Assembly (NCBI RefSeq): GCF_016811995.1
Contig: NZ_CP069159.1
Location: forward strand, 62,001-126,000
Direction of reading: 5' to 3'
Origin: Citrobacter sp. R56
GTDB taxonomy: Bacteria; Pseudomonadota; Gammaproteobacteria; Enterobacterales; Enterobacteriaceae
Length of the DNA: 64,000 bases
The position numbers and the translations under genes are program-made. Shown here piece by piece: positions 63,018 through 64,000 of the stretch; the first letter of the stretch is position 1; every line of letters begins with the position of its first letter. Under the pieces are notes generated by a model. It was not told where the DNA came from. It saw only the letters and a list, made by a program, of their open reading frames with translations, and did not search any database.

Positions 63018-64000
63018 ATGACCAATAATCCCCCTTCAACACGTATCCAGCCCGGCGAATATGGTTATCCTCTGAAGTTAAAAGCCCGCTACGACAACTT
63101 TATCGGTGGCGACTGGGTTGCGCCTGCAGACGGTGAGTACTATCAGAACCTGACGCCTGTGACCGGGCAACTGCTGTGTGAAGTGGCCTCTTCCGGCAAA
63201 AAAGATATCGATCTGGCACTTGATGCTGCCCATAAGATAAAAGACAAATGGGCGCATACCTCAGTGCAGGATCGCGCTGCCATTCTGTTCAAAATTGCCG
63301 ATCGTATGGAGCAAAATCTGGAGCTGCTGGCAACGGCGGAAACCTGGGATAACGGCAAACCGATTCGTGAAACCAGCGCTGCCGACGTGCCGCTGGCGAT
63401 CGATCATTTCCGCTATTTTGCCTCGTGCATCCGTGCGCAGGAAGGCGGTATCAGTGAAGTGGACAGCGACACCGTCGCCTACCATTTCCATGAACCGCTT
63501 GGCGTGGTGGGACAAATCATTCCGTGGAACTTCCCACTGCTGATGGCAAGCTGGAAAATGGCGCCAGCGCTGGCGGCGGGCAACTGTGTGGTGCTCAAAC
63601 CTGCGCGTCTGACACCGCTTTCGGTGCTGTTGCTGATGGAAATCATTGGCGATTTGCTGCCGCCGGGCGTGGTGAACGTGGTGAACGGTGCGGGCGGGGA
63701 GATCGGTGAATATCTGGCAACCTCGAAACGCATCGCAAAAGTGGCGTTTACCGGTTCGACGGAAGTTGGGCAGCAGATCATGCAGTATGCCACGCAGAAC
63801 ATTATTCCGGTGACGCTGGAGCTGGGTGGGAAATCCCCGAATATCTTCTTTGCTGATGTGATGGATGAAGAAGATGCGTTCTTCGACAAGGCGCTGGAAG
63901 GCTTTGCCCTCTTTGCATTTAACCAGGGCGAGGTCTGTACCTGCCCGAGTCGCGCGCTGGTACAGGAATCCATTTATGAGCGCTTTATGGAACGAGCGAT
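63018..64000 (+). CDS. aldB: Aldehyde dehydrogenase AldB (partial, C-terminus outside window)
   Basis: The ATG at 63018 has TAAGGAGA upstream, and 327 codons are visible of about 512. NAD(P)-dependent oxidation of acetaldehyde and other aldehydes in stationary phase is its role in E. coli. The ALDH motifs seen are IIPWNFPLL near residue 165, FTGSTEVG near 244, the general-base ELGGKSPN near 267 and the catalytic Cys within GEVCTCPSR near 305. The sequence is colinear with E. coli AldB to the window edge. Confidence 0.97.
   Translation, partial: MTNNPPSTRIQPGEYGYPLKLKARYDNFIGGDWVAPADGEYYQNLTPVTGQLLCEVASSGKKDIDLALDAAHKIKDKWAHTSVQDRAAILFKIADRMEQNLELLATAETWDNGKPIRETSAADVPLAIDHFRYFASCIRAQEGGISEVDSDTVAYHFHEPLGVVGQIIPWNFPLLMASWKMAPALAAGNCVVLKPARLTPLSVLLLMEIIGDLLPPGVVNVVNGAGGEIGEYLATSKRIAKVAFTGSTEVGQQIMQYATQNIIPVTLELGGKSPNIFFADVMDEEDAFFDKALEGFALFAFNQGEVCTCPSRALVQESIYERFMERA

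Overview
This 64 kb window is a stretch of enterobacterial core chromosome. Gene content, order and protein lengths match the E. coli K-12 yicH to aldB segment, read in the opposite direction to the K-12 map. Several details point to a Citrobacter- or Salmonella-like member of the Enterobacteriaceae rather than to E. coli: the Salmonella-type WaaK and WaaL, the lack of dinD, the lack of waaB, waaS and waaZ, and an extra aromatic-acid MFS transporter beside lldPRD. I favour Citrobacter, but the window alone does not prove it. I see no phage, insertion sequence, CRISPR array, tRNA or rRNA gene.

Layout. 1-4.2 kb: yicH (cut by the window edge), xanP with a PurR-type palindrome, and gltS. 4.2-10.1 kb: the gmk / rpoZ-spoT-trmH-recG cluster on the minus strand (transcription, stringent response, tRNA methylation, fork rescue). 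10.3-20.7 kb: ligB, yicG, yicC, intact rph and pyrE with its attenuator, slmA, dut, coaBC, radC, rpmB-rpmG, mutM, coaD. 20.7-33.7 kb: lipopolysaccharide core genes. waaA and the hldD-waaF-waaC-waaL operon lie on the minus strand; the RfaH/ops-controlled waaQ-G-P-I-Y-J-K operon lies on the plus strand. The outer-core genes are clearly AT-rich and use the order Q-G-P-I-Y-J-K.

34-45.4 kb: yibB (HtrL) behind a perfect long inverted repeat, kbl-tdh (threonine catabolism), gpmM-envC-yibQ (glycolysis and cell-division amidase activation), yibN-grxC-secB-gpsA-cysE, and trmL. 45.4-50.8 kb: the extra MFS transporter and the L-lactate operon lldP-lldR-lldD with two LldR operators 126 bp apart. 50.8-57.5 kb: yibL, yibT, the mannitol operon mtlA-mtlD-mtlR with four clear CRP sites in a 535 bp divergent region, and yibI-yibH. 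57.6-64 kb: yibF, selA-selB (selenocysteine incorporation), yiaY, and aldB (cut by the right edge).

Nearly every gene is a recognised, full-length orthologue, so no new multi-gene system is visible. The observations most worth a second look are regulatory or structural: the 22-bp-arm inverted repeat with a T tract before yibB, the waa operon arrangement with a terminator-like hairpin where other strains carry waaB, the accessory MFS gene with an operator-like palindrome, the trmL ribosome binding site buried in a GC-rich hairpin, an 18-residue extension on TrmH, and the conserved secretion-like N-terminus of the LigB DNA ligase.
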